Assembly: GCA_945897365.1 (NCBI GenBank)
Contig: CAMDFD010000005.1
Span: forward strand, 1-64,000
Length of the DNA: 64,000 bases
Reading direction: 5' to 3'
Source of the DNA: Bordetella parapertussis
GTDB lineage: Bacteria; Pseudomonadota; Gammaproteobacteria; Burkholderiales; Burkholderiaceae_B
Shown: piece by piece, positions 48,236-56,881 of the stretch
How the letters are laid out: the number at the start of each line of letters is the position of its first letter
Position numbering within the stretch: position 1 is the first letter of the stretch
Notes under the pieces: generated by a model
Told to the model about the DNA's origin: nothing
The model's database searches: none
The model's input: the letters and a program-made list of their open reading frames with translations, nothing else
Position numbers and translations under genes: made by a program

Positions 48236-49210
48236 ATGAAAAATTTTTTCAGTATGACCGGTGGGTTTTTGATGTTATTTTTCGTACTCAATCCTCTCTC
48301 TGCCAGCGCACAAGCTTGGCCGGAAAAGCCTATTAAACTCGTCATTCCCTTTGCAGTTGGAGGTGTTGTTGATTACATAGGGCGCGAATTGGCTCAAGCG
48401 CTTTCAGTTAAGTTGGGAACGCCAGTCATTGTCGAAAACAAAGGCGGAGCTGCTGGCGTGATTGGGGTTGATCAGGTTGCAAAAGCTGCTCCAGATGGAT
48501 ACACGCTTTCTTTCGCCAACGGCGGAGCGATCGCGATTATTCCTCATGTTCAAAACACAATGCCTTATGACGCAATCAAAGATTTGATCCCAGTCTCGCC
48601 AGTTGCGAGTGTGGCCAACGTGTTGGTTGTTCCAGCCGCACATCCAGCGAAAAGTCTGAAAGAGTTGATTGAAATTGCACAGAAAAATCCTGATAAGCTT
48701 AATTATGGATCTGCAGGGATGGGTTCCTCTGATCATATGGCTACATTGCAGCTCATTAATATGACTGGAATTAAGATGACTAACGTTCCTTATAAAGGAG
48801 GAGGTCCGGCAATTATTGACTTAATTGCGGGAAATATAGACCTCATTATCTCTACTTTCCCACCAGCTATTGGCCATATTAAGTCTGGAAGGTTGAGAGC
48901 GTTAGGCGTGACTTCAAGCAATCGTCTTGAGATCTTGCCCAATGCGCCGACGATTGCTGAGGCGGGTGTGTCAGGTTATGTTTCTGATGCATGGTATGGG
49001 ATTTTTGCACCAGCTAAAACGCCCACTTATGTAGTAGATAAAATCAATACAGCAACGCGGGATGTACTTCAAAATAATCCCGGACTTCGCAAGCGACTTG
49101 TCGAATCTGCTGCTACTGCAATGATTCAAACGCCAAGTGAGTTTAAGCTCTTTGTGCAGCAGGAGTCGGATAAGTGGAAAAATCTACTTCAAACTTCGGG
49201 AACAAAATAA
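48236..49210 (+). CDS. Bug/TctC-family periplasmic solute-binding protein
   Basis: From ATG 48236 (GGGAGGAATGT upstream) the 324-residue protein has a signal peptide ending SASAQA, then WPEKPIKLVIPFAVGGVVDY, APDGYTLSFANGG, and DAWYGIFAPAKTPTYVVDKI. It lies between the aminotransferase and the phytanoyl-CoA-type dioxygenase, 1 bp before the latter, so it belongs to the same operon. Ligand unknown; VVDYIGRE replaces the more common TDxxAR. Confidence 0.93.
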   Translation: MKNFFSMTGGFLMLFFVLNPLSASAQAWPEKPIKLVIPFAVGGVVDYIGRELAQALSVKLGTPVIVENKGGAAGVIGVDQVAKAAPDGYTLSFANGGAIAIIPHVQNTMPYDAIKDLIPVSPVASVANVLVVPAAHPAKSLKELIEIAQKNPDKLNYGSAGMGSSDHMATLQLINMTGIKMTNVPYKGGGPAIIDLIAGNIDLIISTFPPAIGHIKSGRLRALGVTSSNRLEILPNAPTIAEAGVSGYVSDAWYGIFAPAKTPTYVVDKINTATRDVLQNNPGLRKRLVESAATAMIQTPSEFKLFVQQESDKWKNLLQTSGTK

Positions 49211-49211
49211 A

Positions 49212-50045
49212 ATGAATTCTCCACTGTCTGCAGCAGAAGTAGCGGCCTATCACCGAGATGGATTTTTTAGTCCTGTCGATGCGTTTACCGAGGTTGAGGC
49301 TTCGATACATCGTGCCAAGCTAGAGGAATTTGAAGCCACTTTGCCAGTCGGTCCAGTTTCTCGAATGAATCGAAGAAAGCTTCATGTACGCTTACCTTGG
49401 ATGCGCGACTTAGTTGAGGATCCAAGAATACTTGATGTGATTGAAAGCTTAATTGGTCCTGATATTTTGATTTATAACAGTACATTTTTCATTAAAGAAA
49501 AAAATTCTGATGCGGTCACTTACTGGCATCAAGATGGTACATATTTCGGCCTAGAACCTCATGAACACGTGACGGCTTGGGTGGCATTTTCCAATGCCTC
49601 TGAAGAAGCCGGTTGTATGCAGTTTGTTCCTGGAAGTCATAAGCGTGGACCTGTCCAGCACGTGACGATTTCAGGCGGAAATAGTTTGAATAATGTCGCA
49701 CAGGGCATTGATGAAGATTTCTCTAAGGTAAGAACCAATACTGCGCCTTTAAGAGCGGGTCAGTTTTCTTTACATCACACAAACGTGATTCATGCGTCAG
49801 ATCCAAACACGAGTAATGACAGACGAATCGGTGTCGGTATTAGTTATATTCCAACACGTTTGACAAAGAAAGGTGTACGGGCAAGTGCGACCTTGGTTCG
49901 CGGCACGGATCGTTATGGAAATTTTGACTACGAGCCGGACCCTAGGAAAATGAGTGATGATCATGCGAAAGAGGCCCATGAGATCGCCTATGCAAGATAT
50001 AGAAATAGTTATGAGGAGCAAGCACAACGCGCGACGATTGCTTAA
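49212..50045 (+). CDS. Phytanoyl-CoA dioxygenase-family Fe(II)/2-oxoglutarate oxygenase
   Basis: The 277-residue protein (ATG 49212) starts AAEVAAYHRDGFFSPVDAFT and has the iron triad in TYWHQDGTYFGLEP (His106, Asp108) and VIHASDPNTSNDRR (His194), with the Arg that follows binding 2-oxoglutarate. CMQFVPGSHKRGPV is typical of PhyH proteins. It hydroxylates a small molecule; many bacterial relatives act on secondary metabolites or amines. It follows the Bug gene by 1 bp. Confidence 0.9.
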   Translation: MNSPLSAAEVAAYHRDGFFSPVDAFTEVEASIHRAKLEEFEATLPVGPVSRMNRRKLHVRLPWMRDLVEDPRILDVIESLIGPDILIYNSTFFIKEKNSDAVTYWHQDGTYFGLEPHEHVTAWVAFSNASEEAGCMQFVPGSHKRGPVQHVTISGGNSLNNVAQGIDEDFSKVRTNTAPLRAGQFSLHHTNVIHASDPNTSNDRRIGVGISYIPTRLTKKGVRASATLVRGTDRYGNFDYEPDPRKMSDDHAKEAHEIAYARYRNSYEEQAQRATIA

Positions 50046-50108
50046 TTTCAGCATTGATTATCCAGGTACTCATTTCACTATTTTTAATTAGATTTCAACG
50101 GTGGATTT

Positions 50109-50873
50109 ATGCAGGATTTGACTGGAAAAGTAGTGATCGTAACGGGCGCTTCTACCCCCTTGGGCATTGGCTGTGCAATCGCAAAACGATTTGCCCAAGC
50201 GGGGGCCAGCTTGTTTCTTGTCGCTGAGGCTACGGCAGCGCAATTGGATGCAGTATCGGTTGCGTGTTCGGGATATCCGAATGCGGGTCGTATTGAATCG
50301 GCCTTGATCGATCTTGGTGAGTTACATGCAGCTGAACAAATGATTGAAAAAGCTGAAAAGATTTTTGGTCGCGTGGATATACTCGTTAATAATGCTGCTG
50401 TTCGCTCCCCATATGAATTTGGTGAGTACACGCGTAGTCAGTTTGATCAAGCCATAGCGGTTAACTTGGCAGCTCCCTTTTTTGCAAGTCAAACTGTTGT
50501 TCCATTGATGCGTCGACAAGGAGGAGGGCGCATTATCCATATTGCTAGTCAGCTTGGACATGTGACGTATGCGCAGCGCGCCTTGTATGGATTGACTAAA
50601 GCGGCTCTGATTCATTTAACTAAATCGATGGCTTATGAGCTTGGCAAAGACAATATTATTGTGAATGCCATCAGCCCCGGGCCCATTGCAACTCAGGCGA
50701 CACTTAATCGAGATCCAGAGGTGACGCGTAAGCGAGTTGAGCAGTATTTGCCCTTAGGTCGAGTAGGTCAGCCTGAGGAAATTGCTGATTTAGCGCTTTA
50801 CCTTGCAACAGACAGTCCGGTTTTTTTACAAGGTCAAGATATTGTCATTGATGGTGGCTACACGATTCATTAA
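50109..50873 (+). CDS. Short-chain dehydrogenase/reductase
   Basis: The 254-residue protein has the classical SDR set: VTGASTPLGIG (about residues 11-21), ILVNNAAVRS, catalytic Ser147, and YGLTK with Tyr160 and Lys164, then NAISPGPIATQATLNRDPEV. The last residues, GQDIVIDGGYTIH, are typical. It oxidises or reduces an alcohol/ketone with NAD(P). It is 63 bp after the dioxygenase and 64 bp before another Bug gene, probably one transcript. Confidence 0.92.
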   Translation: MQDLTGKVVIVTGASTPLGIGCAIAKRFAQAGASLFLVAEATAAQLDAVSVACSGYPNAGRIESALIDLGELHAAEQMIEKAEKIFGRVDILVNNAAVRSPYEFGEYTRSQFDQAIAVNLAAPFFASQTVVPLMRRQGGGRIIHIASQLGHVTYAQRALYGLTKAALIHLTKSMAYELGKDNIIVNAISPGPIATQATLNRDPEVTRKRVEQYLPLGRVGQPEEIADLALYLATDSPVFLQGQDIVIDGGYTIH

Positions 50874-50937
50874 TTTAATATAGCGGTCGCTTAACCATTT
50901 ACATTTTATTTTTACAACTTGAGTGTCGGGGAACAGC

Positions 50938-51924
50938 ATGAAATTGACTTTTGATGGTTTTAGATTCTTGATGGTCGGAGCGGTATTAAGTGTTCACTCA
51001 ATGCTTGCTATCGGGCAAACAAGCGAATACCCCCTCACGCAAATTAAGCTTGTTGTTCCTGTTCCTCCAGGCGGAGCTGCTGACTTTGTTGCGAGACTCA
51101 TTGCTCAAAAAATGAGTGACAGTATGAAGCAAATTGTTGTCGTTGAAAACGTTGGCGGTGCCACTGGGACGATTGCCGCTACTCAAGTTGCTCGCTCAAA
51201 GCCCGACGGCTATACCTTGTTGCTTTCCTCAAGTACGACGCACGCGACGGCTCCTGCTTTTTTTAACAATTTAACTTACGATCCGATTAAAAGTTTTTCT
51301 CATCTTGGCTTGATGGCAACAGTGCCTGCAGTTGCGGTCGTGCATAAGGATGTGCCAGCTAGAAATATCAAAGAGTTGATTGAATACACGAAAGCAAATC
51401 CTAATAAACTCAACTATGCATCCTCAGGGAATGGAAGTCCCTTAAATTTCTGGGCAGAAATGTTTAAAATTTCAACCGGATCTTCTCTTCAACATGTACC
51501 GTACAAGGGATCTGGGCCGGCTGTTGTTGATCTTATTGCAGGAAGGGTTCACGTGATGTTTGATGGACTGCCTGCACAGCTAAGTAATATAAAGGCTGGC
51601 AATACAAGGCCGTTGGCTGTCTTGCATCCAGAGCGTTTAGGGTCATTGCCTGAAACACCCACTATGGCTCAAGAAGGATACCCTGCTGTTGTAGGTGGTC
51701 TTTGGTATGGTTTTTCCGGTCCCGCAGGACTTCCTCCTGAGGTGGTTTTGAAACTAAATAAAGAGTTCGAACGTATTTCCAAACTACCTGAAATTATCGA
51801 GGCTTTTAATTCTCGCGGGGTTTTGGTGACTCATTTGGATTCAACGCGTTACGTACAATTCATTATTAATGAGAATGATAAATATAAAAAGATTTCTCAG
51901 CAGGCTAACGTTAAAGATCAATGA
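50938..51924 (+). CDS. Bug/TctC-family periplasmic solute-binding protein
   Basis: The 328-residue protein (ATG 50938, GGGGAACAGC upstream) has a signal peptide ending SMLAIGQ, then YPLTQIKLVVPVPPGGAADF, KPDGYTLLLSSSTTH and LWYGFSGPAGLPPEVVLKLN. It closes the aminotransferase-Bug-dioxygenase-SDR run. Two different receptors in one operon suggest uptake of two related compounds. Confidence 0.92.
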   Translation: MKLTFDGFRFLMVGAVLSVHSMLAIGQTSEYPLTQIKLVVPVPPGGAADFVARLIAQKMSDSMKQIVVVENVGGATGTIAATQVARSKPDGYTLLLSSSTTHATAPAFFNNLTYDPIKSFSHLGLMATVPAVAVVHKDVPARNIKELIEYTKANPNKLNYASSGNGSPLNFWAEMFKISTGSSLQHVPYKGSGPAVVDLIAGRVHVMFDGLPAQLSNIKAGNTRPLAVLHPERLGSLPETPTMAQEGYPAVVGGLWYGFSGPAGLPPEVVLKLNKEFERISKLPEIIEAFNSRGVLVTHLDSTRYVQFIINENDKYKKISQQANVKDQ

Positions 51925-52097
51925 GTCAAGGTTCGTCTTCACTACGAAAGGTAATTTTCGCTGCATATAAAGCATGAAATGCAGCGACTTCAATTCCACA
52001 TGAGGCCAAACGCTTACGCTTGGATTGTTTACACAACATTAGGGCTAATCATTTTAGGACCATCCAACGCCGCGAGGAATCACAAATCTCGCGCGTT

Positions 52098-54947
52098 TTA
52101 AATCACATAAAAATCACTCGCTGAGAGCGAGTCCGTTAGCCCCGTGAGCTGAGCGAATTGCGTCGCTACAGCCCTACCCAATCCGTCCGCATCATAGAGC
52201 AGTGCGCCAGTTTGCGTGTTGTAGATAATCCGATCGTCGCTCTGGGTCGCGGCACTGCCGAAGTTAAATGCCTCGTCAGTAATCCTGCCGTTTGCCGTAA
52301 ATGCTTTGAAGTAGTTCTTGCTTAGCCAGATGGTGTCATCAACTGCGCTGAAATTGATAATCTGATCGATGTTGGTTGAACTGAGTTTTTCGTTGAACAC
52401 GAACACATCTAGTCCAAATCCACCGTTCAGGATATCGTTGCCTAGACCACCGTACAGTACGTCATTGCCGTTACCACCGAGGAGGGTATCGTTACCTGCC
52501 AAGCCCTTGAGCGTATTATTTCCAGCGTTGCCGGTTAAGGTGTTGTGTTCAGCATTGCCGGTCGCATTGATAGCCGCCGAGCTATTGAGCGTGAGGTTTT
52601 CGACATGCCGCGAGAGCACGTAAGACACTGATGCCAAAACCGTATCAATTCCCGCTGCGCTTAGCTCGTTGACGAGGTCTGCCGTATGGTCCACGTAATA
52701 GGTGTCGTTGCCACTGCCGCCTGCCATGGTGTCGGCACCCGTGCCACCATCGAGAATATTGTTCGCAGCATTGCCGATGAGTGTGTTCTGCAGGTTGTTG
52801 CCAGTGGCGTTAATCTCCAGAGATCCGCTTAGCGTCAACTTTTCAACATTGGCAGTCAATGCATAAGACAAGGCAGCAACCACGGTATCGATCCCGGCTG
52901 CGGTGTCTTCGATGACCAGATCGCCCATGTTATCCACGTAATAGGTGTCGTTGCCGGTTCCGCCGATCAGGATGTCGGCGCCGAGTCCGCCGTCAAGCTT
53001 ATCGTTTCCGCCTAAACCACTCAACTGGTCGGCCCCAGCTCCACCCACCAATACGTCATTTTTGCTGCTGCCGACCAACACTAACGAACCACTTTTAGCC
53101 GTCATGTTCAGCGCATAGCTACCGACGCTGCTGGAGTAACCCTGCGCGCTTACAAAATAGGTCCCCGTGGTGCTGGCAGTGAAAGACAATCTTGAGTTTA
53201 AACCGACAGCATCATCGTTAACTAAGAGCTCAGTGCCGCGGCTATCCATCAGTCGCAGATAGCTATCGAGTCCCGAACCGGCAGCCGCATCAAGTGCAAA
53301 ATCGTAGAGATAGCCACTGGCCAATTCGACTTTGAACCAGTCCTGGTCGCCGGCCACAGCGATGAGGGATGTCTGCGGCGTGCTGGCGGTCAATGTAGAG
53401 GTGGTAGCGGTAGTGCCAGCAATGTCTACTACCACAGGAGGAAGTGAAGGTGGCAGACCCATCAGGGTTCCGATATCAAGTCGGCCGCCGCTGGCTGTCA
53501 CCGACGTCAGGCTAGCGGTGGGGGCCGCACTCGCCAACAACGCTTGCTGGATTTGAGCCGCGCTTGCCGTTGGATGCAGAGCGGCGTAGAGGGCAGCCGC
53601 ACCGGTAACGTGCGGTGTGGCCATAGAAGTTCCACTATAGCTGCCATAAGTTCCACCGGGAAGTGTCGAATAAATCGACGAGCCCGGCGCAGCCAGATCG
53701 ACCGTAGTCGCACCGAAATTCGAAAACGAAGACAAACGACCCGAAGCGGTTAATGACGCGACGGCTATCACGGCCTCATAACCTGCGGTCGTCGTGGTCG
53801 AGATATTCGACGGATAATTGGCATACACATCGTTGTTCGTGGTTTCGTTGCCAGCGGCGGCAATAAAAAGGATATCCTCGCGCGCTGCACGCGTTACAGC
53901 ATCCGTCAACTCTTGCGAGGCGCCACCGCCGCCCCACGAATTATTGGTGGCAATAAAGTTTTCACCCGCGCTTGCCTGAGTAGCCGCATTAGTAAAATAG
54001 TCGATTGCTAGGATCGCGCCTGAGGTGGAGCCAGAGCCGGTCGCGGATAAGAACTTCAGACCCACCATCTGCACGGCCCAATTGACTCCGGCGACCCCGT
54101 TGCCGTTGCCCCCGATAGCGCCGATGGTGCCACTGACGTGAGTACCATGGCTGTTGTCGTCAAAAGGATCATTGTCGTTATTGAAAAAGTCCCAGCCTAG
54201 TAGATCGTCGACATACCCGTTGCCATTTTCATCTATGTTATTTTCCCAGCGTAGGTCGTTGAGTAAATCACCGGCATCGATGTAGCCGTTAAGGTTGATA
54301 TCTGTCACCCAGGTGGCATTTGTCCCATTGTTTAGATCGTGAAAAGTAATCAGACCATCAAGGTCTACATCGGCGAGTGTCGTGCGCAAGGCTTTCGAGA
54401 TCTCGCCCTGATTTAGCCAGACATTCAAATACAGATCGGGGTGGGTGTAATCGATACCGGTATCGATTACGCCAACAACACTTTTGACTGAGCCGGTGTA
54501 ACCGGCAGCCCAAGCTTCGCCAGCCTGACTGCCGTAGGCATTAGCGATAGTCGTTGCGTCGCCATACATGCCCCAGAGACCACCGTCCGTGTATTTGGGA
54601 TCATTGCTGAACATTTCGATGTAAACCACAGCATCGATGGCTGTGACTGGCTGGTCTCCATCAGGCAAGGCGGCGGGATTTGCGGTGGGGTTCATCAGGG
54701 CCGTGGTTGGCGCTAGCTGCGCATACACAAGCGTTGCACTGAGTGACTGGTCCGTAAACGATCCTAGCTCCGCCATAACTAAACTGGAGAGCGGAAGGGT
54801 TGCGGCCGGACTAACGATGCTCGGGGTAGCGACAACCGGGTCGACAGCGGGAACGACCTCGTTTGCCAGGGTGCCCAGCTCATCCACATAAGAAAAATCA
54901 GACTCTATACCGCTGTCCAATATGCCTTTCTTCTTGAGTTTCTTCAT
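52098..54947 (-). CDS. Large S8 subtilisin-family protease with EF-hand-like inserts and RTX repeats
   Basis: The 949-residue protein has the subtilisin triad: VIDTGIDYTHPDL (Asp162), DDNSHGTHVSGTIG (His267) and YSGTSMATPHVTGAA (Ser441). Between Asp and His lies an insert (about 192-249) with three calcium-loop-like motifs: DVDLDGLITFHDL, DINLNGYIDAGDL and DENGNGYVDD. After the protease comes a PPC-type beta domain (about 510-620), then RTX nonapeptides (GGAGADQLSGLGGND, GGLGADILIGGTGND, GGNGNDVLYGGLGND). It has no Sec signal; RTX and the C-terminal tail point to type I secretion. No transporter genes are in the window. Its stop is followed by no clear terminator. Confidence 0.93.
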   Translation of the reverse strand: MKKLKKKGILDSGIESDFSYVDELGTLANEVVPAVDPVVATPSIVSPAATLPLSSLVMAELGSFTDQSLSATLVYAQLAPTTALMNPTANPAALPDGDQPVTAIDAVVYIEMFSNDPKYTDGGLWGMYGDATTIANAYGSQAGEAWAAGYTGSVKSVVGVIDTGIDYTHPDLYLNVWLNQGEISKALRTTLADVDLDGLITFHDLNNGTNATWVTDINLNGYIDAGDLLNDLRWENNIDENGNGYVDDLLGWDFFNNDNDPFDDNSHGTHVSGTIGAIGGNGNGVAGVNWAVQMVGLKFLSATGSGSTSGAILAIDYFTNAATQASAGENFIATNNSWGGGGASQELTDAVTRAAREDILFIAAAGNETTNNDVYANYPSNISTTTTAGYEAVIAVASLTASGRLSSFSNFGATTVDLAAPGSSIYSTLPGGTYGSYSGTSMATPHVTGAAALYAALHPTASAAQIQQALLASAAPTASLTSVTASGGRLDIGTLMGLPPSLPPVVVDIAGTTATTSTLTASTPQTSLIAVAGDQDWFKVELASGYLYDFALDAAAGSGLDSYLRLMDSRGTELLVNDDAVGLNSRLSFTASTTGTYFVSAQGYSSSVGSYALNMTAKSGSLVLVGSSKNDVLVGGAGADQLSGLGGNDKLDGGLGADILIGGTGNDTYYVDNMGDLVIEDTAAGIDTVVAALSYALTANVEKLTLSGSLEINATGNNLQNTLIGNAANNILDGGTGADTMAGGSGNDTYYVDHTADLVNELSAAGIDTVLASVSYVLSRHVENLTLNSSAAINATGNAEHNTLTGNAGNNTLKGLAGNDTLLGGNGNDVLYGGLGNDILNGGFGLDVFVFNEKLSSTNIDQIINFSAVDDTIWLSKNYFKAFTANGRITDEAFNFGSAATQSDDRIIYNTQTGALLYDADGLGRAVATQFAQLTGLTDSLSASDFYVI

Positions 54948-55119
54948 TTAAGCGCCTCAACTGACTGTGTGGGGACTGGGATTAAATTGACATATTTAGC
55001 GTTAACCCAATCTATATATTAGGTGTAAAAGATGGGTAAAAGTAAAAAAACGTTCCCGTTTGACCAAAAAGGGTATATTGCTTGGATAAATTTTTTAACA
55101 AGCTAAAAGGGAGATACAT

Positions 55120-56112
55120 ATGAAAAAAAACCTATTTGCATCTTTATGCACTGTTGGCTTAACCAGCCTCACCGCGTTGGCTTTACTGCCTCATTCGGTT
55201 GCGCAAGCGCAAGCCTCTAACTACCCAAACAAACCCATCACGATTGTGGCGCCCTTTGCCGCAGGTACGCTCACAGATATTTTGACGCGTACCGTCGCCA
55301 ACAAACTCGCGATCGCCATGGGCCAGCCAGTTGTCGCAGAAAACAAAACTGGCGCAGACGGCAACATTGGCGCAGCCTTTGTCGCGACGGCACCGGCAGA
55401 CGGCTATACCTTATTAGTCGGTGCCACGAGTATCGGCTCGATTAACGTGTTGCTGCACAAAAATATTAAATACGATCCGCAACGTGATTTTGTCGGTATT
55501 ACAAACCTCATCAGTGTGCCCAACGTTCTGGTCGTAGGATCACATGTGCCTGCCAAGAACCTCAAAGAGCTTCTGGCACTCCAAAAGCAGAAAAGCTTTA
55601 GTTACGGCTCAAGCGGTGCGGGCGGCAGTATGCATCTGTCCGGTGAGATCTATAAAAAAATGGCCGGTGTAGAGATGGTCCACATCCCCTACAAAGGCAC
55701 AACGCCTGTGATTAACGACATTATTGGCGGTCGCGTTGAAATGATGTTCTGTAACCTGCCAGTCTGTTTGTCCTTAATCAAGTCAGGAAAGTTAACGGCT
55801 CTCGGCGTCACGTCCGCTACGCGTTCCTCGCTCTTGCCTGATGTGCCAACGCTTGCCGAGGCAGGCTTGCCCGGCTTTGATGTCAGCGGCTGGTTCGGTT
55901 TGTTTGCCCCGAAAGGCACGCCTCCAGACATCGTCGCCAAGCTCAATGCCGAAACCGTCAAAATCTTGAACGATCCTCAATTCAAAGCAGATTTCTTGAG
56001 CAGAGGTGCCATCACGATCGGCGGGTCGTCAGCAGCCTTTACAAAATATGCAGCAGACGAGCGCGTGCGCTGGGGCAAGATCATTGAAGAGGCAAAGATC
56101 ACGTTGGATTGA
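55120..56112 (+). CDS. Bug/TctC-family periplasmic solute-binding protein
   Basis: The 330-residue protein has a signal peptide ending SVAQAQA, then YPNKPITIVAPFAAGTLTDI, APADGYTLLVGATS and WFGLFAPKGTPPDIVAKLNA. AAGGGAGA precedes the ATG. It stands alone, next to the toxin-antitoxin pair at 56248. The last codons (KITLD, stop) lie inside a 50-bp sequence that is also found at the 3' end of the 22478 gene. Confidence 0.93.
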   Translation: MKKNLFASLCTVGLTSLTALALLPHSVAQAQASNYPNKPITIVAPFAAGTLTDILTRTVANKLAIAMGQPVVAENKTGADGNIGAAFVATAPADGYTLLVGATSIGSINVLLHKNIKYDPQRDFVGITNLISVPNVLVVGSHVPAKNLKELLALQKQKSFSYGSSGAGGSMHLSGEIYKKMAGVEMVHIPYKGTTPVINDIIGGRVEMMFCNLPVCLSLIKSGKLTALGVTSATRSSLLPDVPTLAEAGLPGFDVSGWFGLFAPKGTPPDIVAKLNAETVKILNDPQFKADFLSRGAITIGGSSAAFTKYAADERVRWGKIIEEAKITLD

Positions 56113-56146
56113 TGGATCTCTTGAGCACCCGCTCTCTGAGTGTTTG
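56098..56146. repeat. Repeat D: 50-bp match to the tail of the 22478 gene
   Basis: ATCACGTTGGATTGATGGAT and CTCTTGAGCACCCGCTCTCT continue to GAGTGTTTGA, matching 22477-22525 with two mismatches. At 22477 it is the end of a conserved gene; here it contains the stop codon of an unrelated Bug gene. Confidence 0.75.
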
Positions 56147-56180
56147 AAGTCTAGCTTGTGCTGTCAACAAATCATCCCTA

Positions 56181-56229
56181 TTTCATGCAGTCGTGCTATC
56201 ATGCAGCATGATTGCATTGTTGCATGAAA
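56181..56229. promoter_or_regulatory. Operator-like palindromes upstream of the 56248 toxin-antitoxin pair
   Basis: ATCATGCAGCATGAT at 56198-56212 is a perfect 7-bp inverted repeat around one base. It is flanked by TTTCATGCA at 56181-56189 and TGCATGAAA at 56221-56229, which are themselves inverted. This nested design fits repression by the antitoxin. Confidence 0.55.
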
Positions 56230-56247
56230 ATATAACAGGGAGTAAAT

Positions 56248-56547
56248 ATGGCACACGCTTTAGCGATCCCACCTTTGGTTAAGAGCGTTGGGGCTAGTGG
56301 GCAGATTTCCTTAGGTAAGGAATATGCCGGTCGGCAGGTGTTAGTTGAAATGCCAGCTGAAGGCGTTTGGATCATCAAAACAGCAAGGATTGTTCCTGAT
56401 AACGAGGCTTGGCTTGAAAATCCACAGATCAAGCAGCGCGTGGCACGCGCTATTGATTGGGCATCACGAAATGCTCCAGAGGCCTCTGATCCAGATAAGC
56501 TTGTAATGAGGAAGCCGGATGTCAAGCGTAAAGTTCGTTCAGCTTGA
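56248..56547 (+). CDS. Antitoxin-like protein of a two-gene module
   Basis: The 99-residue protein contains VGASGQISLGKEYAGRQVLV near residues 14-33 and then GVWIIKTARIVPDNEAWLEN, an AbrB/SpoVT-like swapped-hairpin start followed by a helical toxin-binding tail (QRVARAIDWASRNAPEASD). It overlaps the next gene by 29 bp and is preceded by nested palindromes, both usual for toxin-antitoxin operons. I know this family as an unnamed type II antitoxin. Confidence 0.72.
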   Translation: MAHALAIPPLVKSVGASGQISLGKEYAGRQVLVEMPAEGVWIIKTARIVPDNEAWLENPQIKQRVARAIDWASRNAPEASDPDKLVMRKPDVKRKVRSA

Positions 56548-56836
56548 TTTAAATAATCCTGCATTTCAGGAGTCATGGTTTGAGTTGGTGGCAGACGAGG
56601 CTGAGCGAGTACGTGCAACGCTAAAAAAGATCACCAAACTCACATGGCAACAGGTTTATACAGACAAAGGTTTACATTGGGAAAAAATATATAGCATCAC
56701 ACCTCCGCGCGGTGTGGATGCTATATATTCGTTTCGTTTAAGCAAGTCTTCGCGAGGTTTGGGCTTTCGAGACGGACAGTTTTTATGCGTTTTGTTAGTG
56801 AGTGCGGATCACGACGCAAGCTATGGACGAAAGTGA
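56519..56836 (+). CDS. Toxin-like partner, RelE-type size
   Basis: The 105-residue basic protein contains LKKITKLTWQQVYTDKGLHW and YSFRLSKSSRGLGFRDGQFL, then VLLVSADHDASYGRK. Size, charge and the paired R-L-S-K...R-x-F/Y strands resemble RelE/ParE-superfamily toxins, which cut mRNA on the ribosome or block gyrase. The 29-bp overlap with the antitoxin gene implies coupled translation. No exact family is assigned. Confidence 0.68.
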   Translation: MSSVKFVQLDLNNPAFQESWFELVADEAERVRATLKKITKLTWQQVYTDKGLHWEKIYSITPPRGVDAIYSFRLSKSSRGLGFRDGQFLCVLLVSADHDASYGRK

Positions 56837-56881
56837 TTTTCCCCTCATGACAATCCAATATAGGGATGAGTAAAGAAACCC

